Assembly: GCF_963678635.1 (NCBI RefSeq)
Contig: NC_087065.1
Location: 7,279,209-7,343,208, forward strand
Direction: 5' to 3'
DNA length: 64,000 nucleotides
DNA from: Symsagittifera roscoffensis
Lineage: Eukaryota > Xenacoelomorpha > Acoela > Convolutidae
Under the pieces are notes generated by a model. It saw only the letters and a program-made list of their open reading frames with translations. It was not told the origin of the DNA and ran no database searches. This document shows, in pieces, positions 12,501 through 24,500 of the stretch. The translations under genes and the position numbers were made by a program. Positions within the stretch are counted from its first letter, which is position 1; each line of letters opens with the position of its first letter.

Positions 12501-15500
12501 AGTAGTTATTATCTTTGTTTTCTTTAGGCTAGGTGTTTGAGTTTGGAAAATTCATCTTTTAAAATAACATCTAGTCAAAAAATAGGCATTTAATCAGAGT
12601 TGGGAGTTTTCCTAGCTGTAGAAAAGTGCCCACATTTCAATGAAAAAAGTTTCTCAATGCTGCTAGTAGTTTCTATTTTTGTTTTGTTTAGGCTAGTTGT
12701 TTGAGTTTTGAAGAATCATCTTCCAAAATTACATCTAGTCAAAGAATAGGCGTTTAATCAGAGTTGGGAGTTTTCTTAGCTGTAGAAAAGTGCCCACATT
12801 TCAATAAAAAAGTTTCTTCATGCTGCTAGTAGTTTCTGTTTTTTTTGTCTAGGCTAGGATTTTGAGTTTGGAAGATTCATCTTCGAAAATAACATCTGGT
12901 CAAAGAATAGGCGATTAATCAGACTTGGGAGTTTTTCCTAGCTGTAGAAAAGCGTCCACATTTCAATGAAAAAAGTTTCTAAATGCTGCTAGTAGTTTCT
13001 ATTTTTGTTTTGCTTAGGCAAGGTGTTTGAGTTTGGAAGATTCATCTTTTAAAATTACATCTAGTCAAATTATAGGCTTTTAATGAGAACTGGGAGTTTT
13101 CCCTAGCTGTTGAAAAGCGCCCACATATAAATAAAGTTTCTTGATGCTGCTAGTTTTTTCTCTTTTGGTATGTTTAGGCTATGTATTTGAGTTAAGAAGA
13201 TTCATCTTTCAAAATTACATCTAGTCGATAAATATGGGTTTAATCAGAGTTGGGATATTTGTCTAGTTGTAGAAAAGCGCTCACATTTCAATAAAAAAGT
13301 TTATTCGTGCTGCTAGTATTATTTTTGTTTTTTGGCTAGGTGTTTGAGTGTGGAAGAGTTATCTTTCAAAATTAAATCTAGTCGAAAAATATGGGTTTAA
13401 TCAGAGTTGGGAGTTTTGTTCTAGCTGTAGAAAAGCGCTCACATTTCAATAAAAAAGTTTATTCTTGCTGCTAGTAGTTTCGATTTTTGTTTTGTTTTGG
13501 CTAGGTGTTTGAGTTTGGAAGATTCTTCTAAATCTAGTCAAAGAAAAGGCGTTTAATCAGATTTGCGAGTTTTTTCTAGCCGTAGAAAAGCGCTCACATT
13601 TCAATAAAAATTGTTTCTTCATGCTGCTAGTTTCTGTTTTTGTTTTGTTTAGGCTAGATGTTTGAGTTTGGAGATTCATCTTTCAAAATTACATCTGGTC
13701 AAAAACCAGGCGGTTGATCAGAGCTGATAGTTTTTGCTAACTAGAAAAGCGCCCACATTTCAATATAAAGAAAAGGTTCTTCATTCTGCTAGTAGTTTCT
13801 ATTTGTTTTGTTTAGGCTAGGTGTTTGAGTTTGAAAACGATTGTAGTTTCGAAAGTGGAATTTAAATTTTGGAGTTCCAGCGGAATAAAAACTTTCGTTC
13901 ATTACTCTTTTCCAAACTTCGATTGGCTATGTTTTAGTTAGGAAGAATCTTTTTTCAAAATAACATCTATGGGCGTTTATCCTGAATTGAAATGATTTGT
14001 TTTTGCTGTACAAAAGCGTCCCTTGATACCACCAAATATTTGTATTCATGCTGCTAGTAGTGTTTTGATGCTTTGTTTTGGTGTAGGTTAGATGTTTTTA
14101 AGATTCATCTTTCAAAGTTACATTTTGTCAAAGTATAGGCGTTTAATCAGAATTGAATTTTTTCTGGCACCAGCAAAGCGTCCAAGTTTCACGATCAATT
14201 GTGGTTTCAAGCTGCTAGAACTTTCTGTTACTGAGTGCTTCTGTTTAGGCTACGCGTGTGAATTTGGAATATTCGTTCTCCAAAATTACATCTAGTCAAA
14301 GAATATGCCTTTAAACAGAGTTGGGAGTTTTTCCTAGCTGTAGAAAAGCGTCCTTTGATACATGCCAAAATTTGTATTCATGCTGCTAGTAGTTTTTTTA
14401 ATGCTTTGTTTTTGTGTAGGGTAGGTGTTTGAGTTTGTTAGATTCATCTTTTAAAGTTACATTTTGTCAAAGTATAGGCGTTTAATCAGAATTGAATTTT
14501 TTTTTGGCAACAGGAAAGCGTCCAAATTTCACGATCAAATGTTGTTTCAAGCTCCTAGAACTTTCTGTTACTGATTACTTCTCTTTAGGCTAGGCATTTA
14601 AGAGTAATGAACGTAGTGAAGACTTTTTTGTAGGTGTTTTTCATATTTTTTTTGTTTTTTTTTTATGGAAAAGTCTTAAAAAACTCTAATAACTATAGAT
14701 GTGCATTCACATTTATTGATGCACTTATAAATGCACTTAGGTACATCTGCACTTTGTGAGTTCAATTGAAGTTCAACGGCTGAAAGTGACGTAAATAGCA
14801 CTTCTCAAATACAAACATGGAAATGATGCAAAAAAAGGTAAACGATTTCTAGTTTCGAAAGTGGAATTTATCTTTTAGATTTCCAGCGGAAAAAAACTTT
14901 CGTTCATTACATTTTTCCAATCTTCGATTGGCTATGTTTTAGTCAGGAAGAATTGTTTTTCAAAAAAAGATCTAGGCAAACTATGGGCGTTTATCCTGAA
15001 TTGAAATGATTTGTTCTAGCTGTAGAAAAGCGTCCCTTGATACATGCAAATATTTTTATTCATACTGCTAGTAGTTTTTTCAATGCTTTGTTTTTGTGTA
15101 TGGTAGGTGTTTGCGTTTGTAAGATTCATCTTTCAAAGTTACGTTTAGTCAAAGTATAGGCGTTTAATCAGAATTGAATTTTTTTTGGCACCAGGAAAGC
15201 GTTTAATCAGAGCTGGGAGTTTATCCTAGCTGTCTAGAAGCGTCCACTTTTCAATGAAGAATTTATTTTTTTGCTGCTAGTAGTTTCTATTTTCGTTTTG
15301 CTTAGGCTAGGTGTATGAGTTTGGAAGATTCATCTTCTAAATTTGTATCTAGTCGAAGAATAGGCATTGAATCAGAGTTGAATATTTTTCTGTTACTGAT
15401 TGCTTTTGTTTAGGCTAGGCGTTTGAGTTTGGAAGAAGAGTCTTTCAAATTTCATCTAGGCAAATTATAGGCGTTCATTCTGAGTCGAAATTCTTGCTCT

Positions 15501-18500
15501 AGCTGTAGAAAGAGCCTTGTGATACTTGCAAATATTTGTTTCTTTCTGCTATTATTTTTTCCAATGCTTTGTTTCTACTTAAGCTTGGTGTTGGAGTTTG
15601 GAAGATTCATTTAGTCACATTGGAATTTAAATTTAGTCAAATTATAGGCGTTTCATAAGATTTGAGCTTTTTTAATTTTAGCTCTAGCAAAGCGTCCAAA
15701 TAACAGAAAAAATGAGTTTCAAGCTGCTAGAAACCTTTATTACTGCTTGCTTCTCTTTAGACTAGGTGTTTGAGTTTGGAAGTTAAATCTTTCAAAATTA
15801 CATCCTGTCAAAGAATAGGCGTTTAATCAGAGTTGGAAATTTTTCCTAGCTGTGGAAAAGAGCCCATATTTTAATAAAAAATGGTTATTCATGCTGCTAG
15901 TAGTTTATTTTTTTGTTTCTTTTTTCTTTAGGCTAGGTGTCTGAGTTGTTAATATTCGTCTTTCAAAAAAATTTTATTCAAAGAATAGGCGTTTAATAAC
16001 AGTTGGGAGTTTTTCCTAGCTGTAGAAAAGGTCCCAATTTTCAATAAAAAAGATGAGTCATGCTGCTAGTAGTTTCTATTTTAGTTTTCTTTAGACTAGG
16101 TGTCTGAGTTGTTAAGATTCATCTTTCAAAATACTTTAAGTCAAAGTATAGGCGTTTAATCAGAGTAGGAATGTTCTAGCTGTAGAATGTTCTAGCTGTA
16201 GAATCGCGCCCACATTTCAATGAAAAAAGTTCGTCCCTACTGGTAGAAGCTTTTGTTTCTGTTTTGCTTCTGTTTAGTTCAGGTTACGTGCTTGAGTTTG
16301 GAAGATTCATCTTTCAAAATTATATCTAGTCAAAGAATATGCATTTATTCAGAGTTGAAATTTTTTTATTCTAATGCTCTAGGAAAGTGTCCATCTAAAT
16401 AACACGAACAAATGTTTCAAGCTGCTAGAACTGTCTTTTACTGGTTGCTTCTGTTTAGGCTATGTGCTTGAGTTTGGAAGATAAATTTTTTCAAAATTAC
16501 ATCTAGTCAGACTATGGGGGTTTAATCATAGTCGGAGTTTCTTATTTTAGCTGTAGAAAAGCGACCACTTTACATTAAAATTGTATTTATGCTGCTCTTC
16601 GAGATTTGAAAATTGTTCAAAAAAGTCATCTGCTTTCGATTTCTGTAGTACATTGGCATTTTTCCAATTTTCTGATGGCCATGTTTAAATAGGAAAGTTT
16701 TTTAAAAGTCGAATGTCAATGGTAGAGACAATTTTTTAAAGCTGGGTTGTTACAGGTAAAACGTGTGGAGTGGAGTCTCTTGAAGATCTCGTGGATGCAT
16801 TCCGATTGGACGAGCCGGGAACCAATCAGTCTGCGTTGTTAGACGAAGAGGAGCCTGTGAAAATCAGTTTGAGCTCGATCGATTGGAAACAGGCTTACAG
16901 TGAGCTATCAGAGGCTATTAAAGAAGCAGCCGCTCAGTTGGGAACTGATGACGACAAACCAGCGCATATACTTGACCTGGATCTGACCGATGATGATGTC
17001 ATGGCGGACACAGATAAGGAGGAACCAACACGTAATTTCTTTTTTTTTGTTAAGTCTTCTTGAACACAGTGAACACGTATATAGGGCGTGTTCATTTTAT
17101 AGGGATCGCGGTTTGACGTTCGCTTGTTTGACGTTCGCGGTTTGACGTTCGCTTGCTTTTTAACTTCATCTCATTGTCAGTCCGCTAGTTTGCCATGCTA
17201 TGTATTTGTGGGGCTATTATGAGAAAGAGTCGAGAAACAGATAAGTAGATAATGATATGTTTTGCAGTTCTGGATTCGCTTCGGAGGATGAGGCCAGTTA
17301 TTCACAAGATGAGTACGGGAGGTGAGGATAAGTGGTACGAAAGGGACAACAGATTCAGATATGCACACCTGCTCAACGATCCAATCTTAGACACCGTAGG
17401 CGACATAGGCGAGGAGGAGGGGGAGGGGGATCTAGAAGGACTTCGGAAAGAGCCGACTTCATTGTCTGATTTCTATGACATACGTTCTCGTGAGTTGATT
17501 TTGAAATACTGTTCTCCGCATGTGAAGAAAACTGCAGCTGTTTTAACTAAATAAAGGCTAAAATATTTCAATATTTTGAATAGCAGTAATCAGAGTTATA
17601 GGGAAGTAACTTGAGTTAAGCAAAACTAGTCGAGTCAAGTAAAATTTGGTAGGTATATTTAAAAGGTAAGGTAATGGGTGGATTTGAAATTACATTGTTG
17701 GGGACATATTTGTCTTATTTTAGTAATGGATCGAAGAAAACGGTGGAAAATTAACCTGCCTACGAAAGAGGAAGAAGACAGAGTAAACAGTCCAGCCGGA
17801 ACCCAGTCAATATTTGACTCCTTGGCCCTCGAAATGGGCAAAATGCCTCTGGATGCTGACGAAAAAGACGCCTCGGAGAGGTCAAAAGGATTCCAGTTGT
17901 ACGAGGAGTCGCATGTTGACAGGATGTCTTCTTCGCAGTACAGTGAACCGGAAATGGGATTCTTGACTGCAGCTCAAATCAAAGAGGAGAGTTTGTTCAG
18001 TTTCGAACAGCGGGAGTACAATCAGTAGTGAGTTTGAAGATATTTTATTTTCTGATGGTTTTTCGGAGAGGGGGGGGGGGGGGGGGGGGTTCTGACGGGC
18101 TTTTAATGCCATTTTTGTTTAAATGCTTATGAAGTTTACTTTTAAGAATTATAGGGGGTTAGTTCGACTATGAGTGGTTTGCTTGAATCCTCTGAGAAAA
18201 ATTTAATTAGATTGACGTGACAAGTAAAAAAAAGCCAAATTGAATGCTAGCAGAGCTGAGTTTCTTTATCGAGTTTTGAATGATTCAACGCCTGTTGTGT
18301 ATTTCAAAGTTGAGGTATCTCGCCCCTCCATTATGCATTAAGTGATAAATCGTAAACTAAAAAGAGATCATTTATCTGTATTATTTTGAATTTGATATTT
18401 GCTTATTAGTCATGAAAAGAAGACTCGTCTTCCGTGGTAAATATTATTTAAAGTGTTCCATCAATAGCAAATGCGACAGTTTATAAATAGTTGCAAATGA

Positions 18501-21500
18501 CAAATTTTGTCATTTCTACTTGTGTTTAAATTTTCAAATCGATCGAATGATTAAAATTGTTCAACCAGATCGAATGAAATCATTTGAACCACAATTCTGA
18601 AATGATCACTGGAGTAGTTGGTAGTTTCTATCTAATGGATCATTATCTGAAGTTGCTTCTGTCATGTTTAAACTATAGAACTCTCTTATAGCTTCATTGT
18701 TGTCATTATCAAAATTGCTTCTGGCTTAAAATTTTGCAAATTTCATTGCAACTGCTGTAATTGTTTCTTCGATTGAAAAACCGTGACCTTCTGTTCTGAC
18801 AAACTGACATCTTAAATTTGAAGGTGAACGCGGCGTCGATTCTCTAGAAAGAACTCGCAAACTCATTTTGCTCAGCAAAACTGCCTTTCTCGTCAAATTT
18901 TGATCACTGTCAAATTGAATCCAGATCATGGAAAAAAATTTTTCATCGCTCAAATGTTGAGTTTTTTCAAGTTTCAGTCAACGAAGCGAAGGCACTTATT
19001 TTGGTCGTGTGACTTTAGTTTTTAAGAGTCGATGAGCGTAGTTTCAGTCTCATATATTGGTCATGATTTCTATGTTTGCCAAGCTAGTGTATTAGTACGA
19101 ACCTTCTTTTTTTTCCAACCCAAGTCGCAAGTTTTGGGACACCTTAACAGCTTTTTCATAGCTTGTGCTTTGACATTCGAAATGTAAAAAGTTAACACAG
19201 TTGATGCTTTTTTAATTCATTAAATGAACCGAAAAAATTGATTTGTTTCTAACAACATAACGATAACTTGATTTCGGAAATTTTCTGACTCAATATCTCG
19301 CAATTTTTTGATATGCATAATTTATGCAAAATGTGGCTGTAAGCTTTGCGATTTAGTAGTGTGGATGCAAAGGTAGTGTGGATGCCTTCATCTGGGTATT
19401 TCCAAATTGTTACTTGCAAAATTGAATCTGTTTGTATTTGGTGCCACTTTGCTGAATTGCATTGGCAATTATTAGCATATGTAGCTGCTTTATTCGTGAC
19501 AAGTGTTTGTCGTTGTTAAGATTGAGAGGATAGTGCGTGAGACTCCAAATCCCTTGATTGCAGTAGGTCGCAGATTTCAATCCTACACGTAGCCGAGTTT
19601 TTGCTAATTTGAGGCTTATTTCCTACACTAAGCTACTTTTTAGTCGTGTTCTTGCAAGTGTTTGCGAAGCGCAGCTTCTCTGTGTTTAAGGAAGTCTTAA
19701 AATTTGTTCAGTCTTAAAATAGGTTAATAGCTTCAGTTCATCTCCTTTGTTAAAAGGCAAACTCCACTATCGGACAGCAAAAGTGTAAAGGTCACGAAAA
19801 ACATGATTGGCTTCTAATTTTGAAATTGGAATTTAATTTCAGATTTCCTAGAGGAATAAAAAATTCTACTATTGCTCGTTTTCTCAATTTGAGTGTCAAT
19901 CATAAATTCTTATAATAAATCAAAGAGCTTTAGGGCCATCTATTTGTTTCTTGGAATTATGAAAATTATGAGATTTTTCAAAAAAAAGATCGCTATTTTT
20001 TAGTTTGCGTTAATTGACTCTTTTTCAATTTTCTGTTGCTTTGTTCTAAAAGTTTACTGGTAAAAAGATTGAAAGTTCAAAAATATCTGTAGTTTTTGTT
20101 ATTTGATCATCTATAGCATCATTAGTTCGCCTATGCAAATAGCCCACAGATAGATTTACTGTTGTGTCCGTTTAGTCTGGACGAAGTGGCTCGTGAGAGG
20201 CTGGAGCAGCTGAAGAAGAAGAGGAACAAGTTGGTGTATGTAGCCGACAAGCTCACAGAGAAGAAACAGAAGGAGAAGGAGGAGAGGGCGAAGAGGAAGC
20301 GCTTCATTCTGACGAAGAAGAAGCAAGAAGAGGAGAAGGAAGACAAGTCGGAAGGGACGGTGCTGAAGGAAGAGGTAAGCGTTGAATTTTGAACATTTCA
20401 TGTTAATTAAAGGGGTTTATTACCATTTTAGCCCTCTATAAAGTTCTATCCCCCATAATACAAAAACTATAGCGTAAAGACTAAATTTTTTTTTAACCAA
20501 GAGCGGGTCTTTCTTTTGAAAAAGTGAATTTGGGCATGTGTTGTTTATCATCCATACCGTGTCTCTTTAAGATTTCGAAAATAAGAAATTATAGTTTTAA
20601 GAATGAATATAGATTTCGTGAACGAATGAATGGGCTGTTATGAACACTTTTTTGTTCAAACTTCATTTTCTATTTTGACGCATTTGAACATAGTAGCATG
20701 TGAAAATCCAATAATACTGGAAAATGAACGAAGGGGTGAATCGGAAAAGAACGCTTACTGGTTTTAAAAATGCCATTAGTTTGAAAAGTATGAGCAAGAC
20801 TGCTTAGGTAGCAGCTAAGGACTTTTACAAACCAAATTGGATAGTTTTTCATACTGAAATTTTTAAAAATTGATGTTTATTGATATGTCGGTTTAGGAAC
20901 TGTTGTTGATGAAACATGTATGTATTGGCTGTTTTGTTTTATTCCACCGCCTCGGCCACAAGGTTGGAGTGGGGAATTGTTGAAGAGATTTTACAAACGA
21001 TTCAATTAATATTTGGGCTGCTATAAAAACTGTACAATTGATTGAAGTTCTATCTTATTGACATGTAATACGACTTTTGAAAATAATTTAAGCAAAGCAG
21101 CGTCCTGTATTTTAAGCAAGAGATGTAATTATGAAAATCCGACAATTTAAAAGACGTTGATGGTTGAAAATTGTCTGCCATTCAATCCATCTGCCTCGAG
21201 AACAGCTCCCTTCTGATTAAAATGACGTCTTTTGACATCTTCCCAAGTGAACTAACTGTAAAAATATTTGAAAACGATTTCATTTTTCTTATATCGTTTG
21301 ATTTTTCATCCTTTCAATTGTCATAACGGTAACTTCCAAAAAATGTTATCCAATTCTTTCATCTGAAATTTTCCGTCAGTTATTTCAGCCTGTTGGTATT
21401 ATTGAGTCTCTCATTTTGTTATCCATACTTTTTAGTCGGATGTACGTGGAAGCAGTTAAGCAGCACATGCACTGCAATTGAATTAACTAACCGAAATTGA

Positions 21501-24500
21501 AGCCCTGGTTTTTCACGTCGACTAACTGTGGTAAAAATCGTCTGGATATAGCTTCATTTAGAGTTCGATTGAAATTCTGCTTTTTCAATTCGTTTTATGT
21601 CATTTTGGTTGATGAAAACATGTGTGAAGCGTTCTGGCAAAGTTGTGTCAGAGTTAAAGCTTGTTCGGATACTTTGTTGTTTTCACCTAGAGCCAACAAG
21701 AACTATGTTCAACTATTTGAAAATGAGTATTATCAGAATAATAATTAAAGGTATGAATTCATTTTTTTCACTTCCACATCGAGTAACTGTGGAAATAATT
21801 GTCTGGATATTGCTTAGCTGTAAAGCTCTCTTGAAGTTCTGTGCTTTTAAAATCTTTTTCATGTCATATGGGTTGATGGAAACTTGTATTACGCGTTTTT
21901 GGCTATATTCCCTAAGTTGCTACATAATAAAACTTGCCTGTTTACTTCGATATTTTCACCTGGAGCCGGTGATCACAAGTTAAACTGTTTGCATTAAATC
22001 ATCACAAAAAATAGAAATATTTTTTCAATCAACTAAATGCTGAAATTGTTGTTGGTGAGCGCTGATTTTTTTTAAGAGTCACTGAACGCAGTGAAGACTT
22101 TTAAATATGATGTGATGATTTTGTTTTTTAGAATAAAGTTATCAAATTTATTAACGCTCAAGTTTGAGTTTTCAGGTTTTGACTGATTTTTAAGCGTCGA
22201 TGAACGTAGTGAAGACTCTTATATTGGTAGTGATGATTTATTTGTTTATTTTGTAAAGGATATTTGTGAATGCTCAAATTTGATTTTTCGTTGTTAAAAT
22301 TTTAATTTCTTTTTAAGAATTAGCCTAATTGTGCTGATAAACTTATTAATTAGGAGAGACATGAATACTAATTCACTAAATTCATTTGAAGTTAAGAACA
22401 CTGAGAATAAAGTACAACAACAGCACTGAAGCAAAAGTTACAGGCCTGCTATATCTGGATCAGACATTTGCAATGAAAATACATCAAAAAGACCATGTAC
22501 AACTCTGAGCCCACTTAGCGAAGACGAAAGCGGTACAAAATTGCTAAATTTATTAAGCTCCGCGGTAGAAAAAGCAATCAAAACTTTTGGGCTAAAAGAG
22601 GATAGTAAAACCGATGAACACGACAATCAATGAGAAATCAGAGGAAACCTTTAAAAGGTGCTAGATCTCCCAAAAACAGTTGATGCCTGCATGGATCAAA
22701 AAGATATCTCCATTGCACGCCGCCTACCAACTAGAAGTGGAGCCATTAAACCTATAGTTGTTAAGTTTTCACGAAGGGTTGCAAGAATCGATCTCATGCG
22801 GAGAAATCTAGCAAAGTCAACGGAAACGAAAGAAGTTAAAATATTCGAAGACCTGAGCCCAGCGCGATCCATGTTTATAGAACTGATGAAAAGTGACAGC
22901 CGTAGTCTAAGTGTTTGGACAAAAGAGGGCAATATTTTATATACATTTCACAACAATTTTTATTATAGCAAAGTCACCAACCTTTGATGGAGGAATTGAT
23001 CTTGGCTATAATTTGAATGATGTTAAAAGCTGTTTTCGTTGATAAAAACTAATTCACCAAATAGTGCTAATCCTTATCACTCAATCTATTCGTGTGATGC
23101 CAAGTTAACTTTTATGCACCTTCATATAAGATCATTAAAAACCGCACTTCGAATAATTGGAAACACTTAAACTAAATCTTGAGTCTTCTCTCGATATTCT
23201 GTCTAACTGAAACATGGCTGGCAGAAAGTGACATAAGTGAAGTCTGGTTAATTAGTGGTTATAATCAATTCTACACCAAAATTAGAAGCACTCATGGTGG
23301 CGGTGTCAGGATACCAACCAGAAGTACTTACTGTTTGCTGAAACAGGTTCAAATAGTCTTTGAAGATGATATACTTGCTGAAATGTCGAAAGGTTCTTTC
23401 AAGTTTCCGGTTGGTGTAAACAATAAACCTAAAAGAAATAAAATATCATTCGTAGAAAAGCTAGATCAGTTTTTAGATGAGAAAAAAATCTTTAAATAGG
23501 CCTTTTATTGTGTGTGGCTATTTCATTATAGATACCAGGCAGAACAACCTACTTGTTCAGAATTATATGAACATAATAACTTCAAATGGTTTTGAGATCA
23601 CTAGAGATGAAGCTACCCGCGTTACTGAAAATACGCAAACTTGTCTGGATCATTTCATATATTAAAATTTACCTTTCTCTGTTTCGAAGGTACTCAATTA
23701 CGAAAAAATATCTGACCATTATCCGATAACTTTAGAATGGTACATAAATATTAAATGCACTGTAGAAAATGTTAAATTCGACCTAGATATTTTAAATATA
23801 TGTTTGATAGCAAATAAGTTAGTAATTAATATATTTAAAACAGTGCAAATTAACGTTAAATCAAGCACTTCCTTTTGTGATTTCAATTTGATTTCAAAAG
23901 TTGAACCTGTATGCAAGTTTTTGGGCAGATTGCTAGCTCTCATATATCAGTAACATAAATTTCCTTAAATTGAGACTGGAAAAACAATGTGGTTTGATAT
24001 CAAAACTAAGATATTATGTACCAACGGGCCAACTACTGGACTACTATCGCAGTAATGTAGTCTCCCTATTCTTCAGTATGGCGTTCTGTTTTATGGGTGC
24101 TGTAGTTTTTCTGTTTTCAACCCAATTTTCGTAATGCCTCTGTATAAAAAAGTTTTGATAAAGTTTTGAGTATGATATAATATAATGTTATGCATTTTCC
24201 ATAACCTAACAATTATTGACTCATTTGAGTTTTTGGGTATACCCTTTGGAAATATTTCTGCTATACTGCATAATTCCAATACTTTTCTCAGTTCACTCTC
24301 AATAAATGAAAATTTGATAAGGGCATTTAAATAGGGCTCTGATATGTTTAGCTACTAGTTCAAACAAATGGTGTTCCTTAGAAAAAAAAAAGCTTGTTTT
24401 TAATTCATTGACTAGATTGATTAGTATTTATATACATATTCAAGGCAGATTTGAATAAGCGTTTCACTTTCTGATTAAATAAATCTAATTTTTAATGGAT

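Noticed and set aside
640-13850. CRISPR-like array
   Set aside because: Units are contiguous 164-bp repeats without unique spacers, in an animal intron.
14092-14295. 67-codon frame in the satellite edge
   Set aside because: It is made of satellite monomers and is not conserved in neighbouring units.
20131-20401. Minus-strand frames rich in F, L and S over exon 5
   Set aside because: They are antisense of the KE-rich coiled-coil exon, which fits the gene model.
21497-21983. Two overlapping plus-strand frames of 83 and 128 codons
   Set aside because: They lie over a diverged tandem duplication, use different frames and show no domain or conservation between copies.
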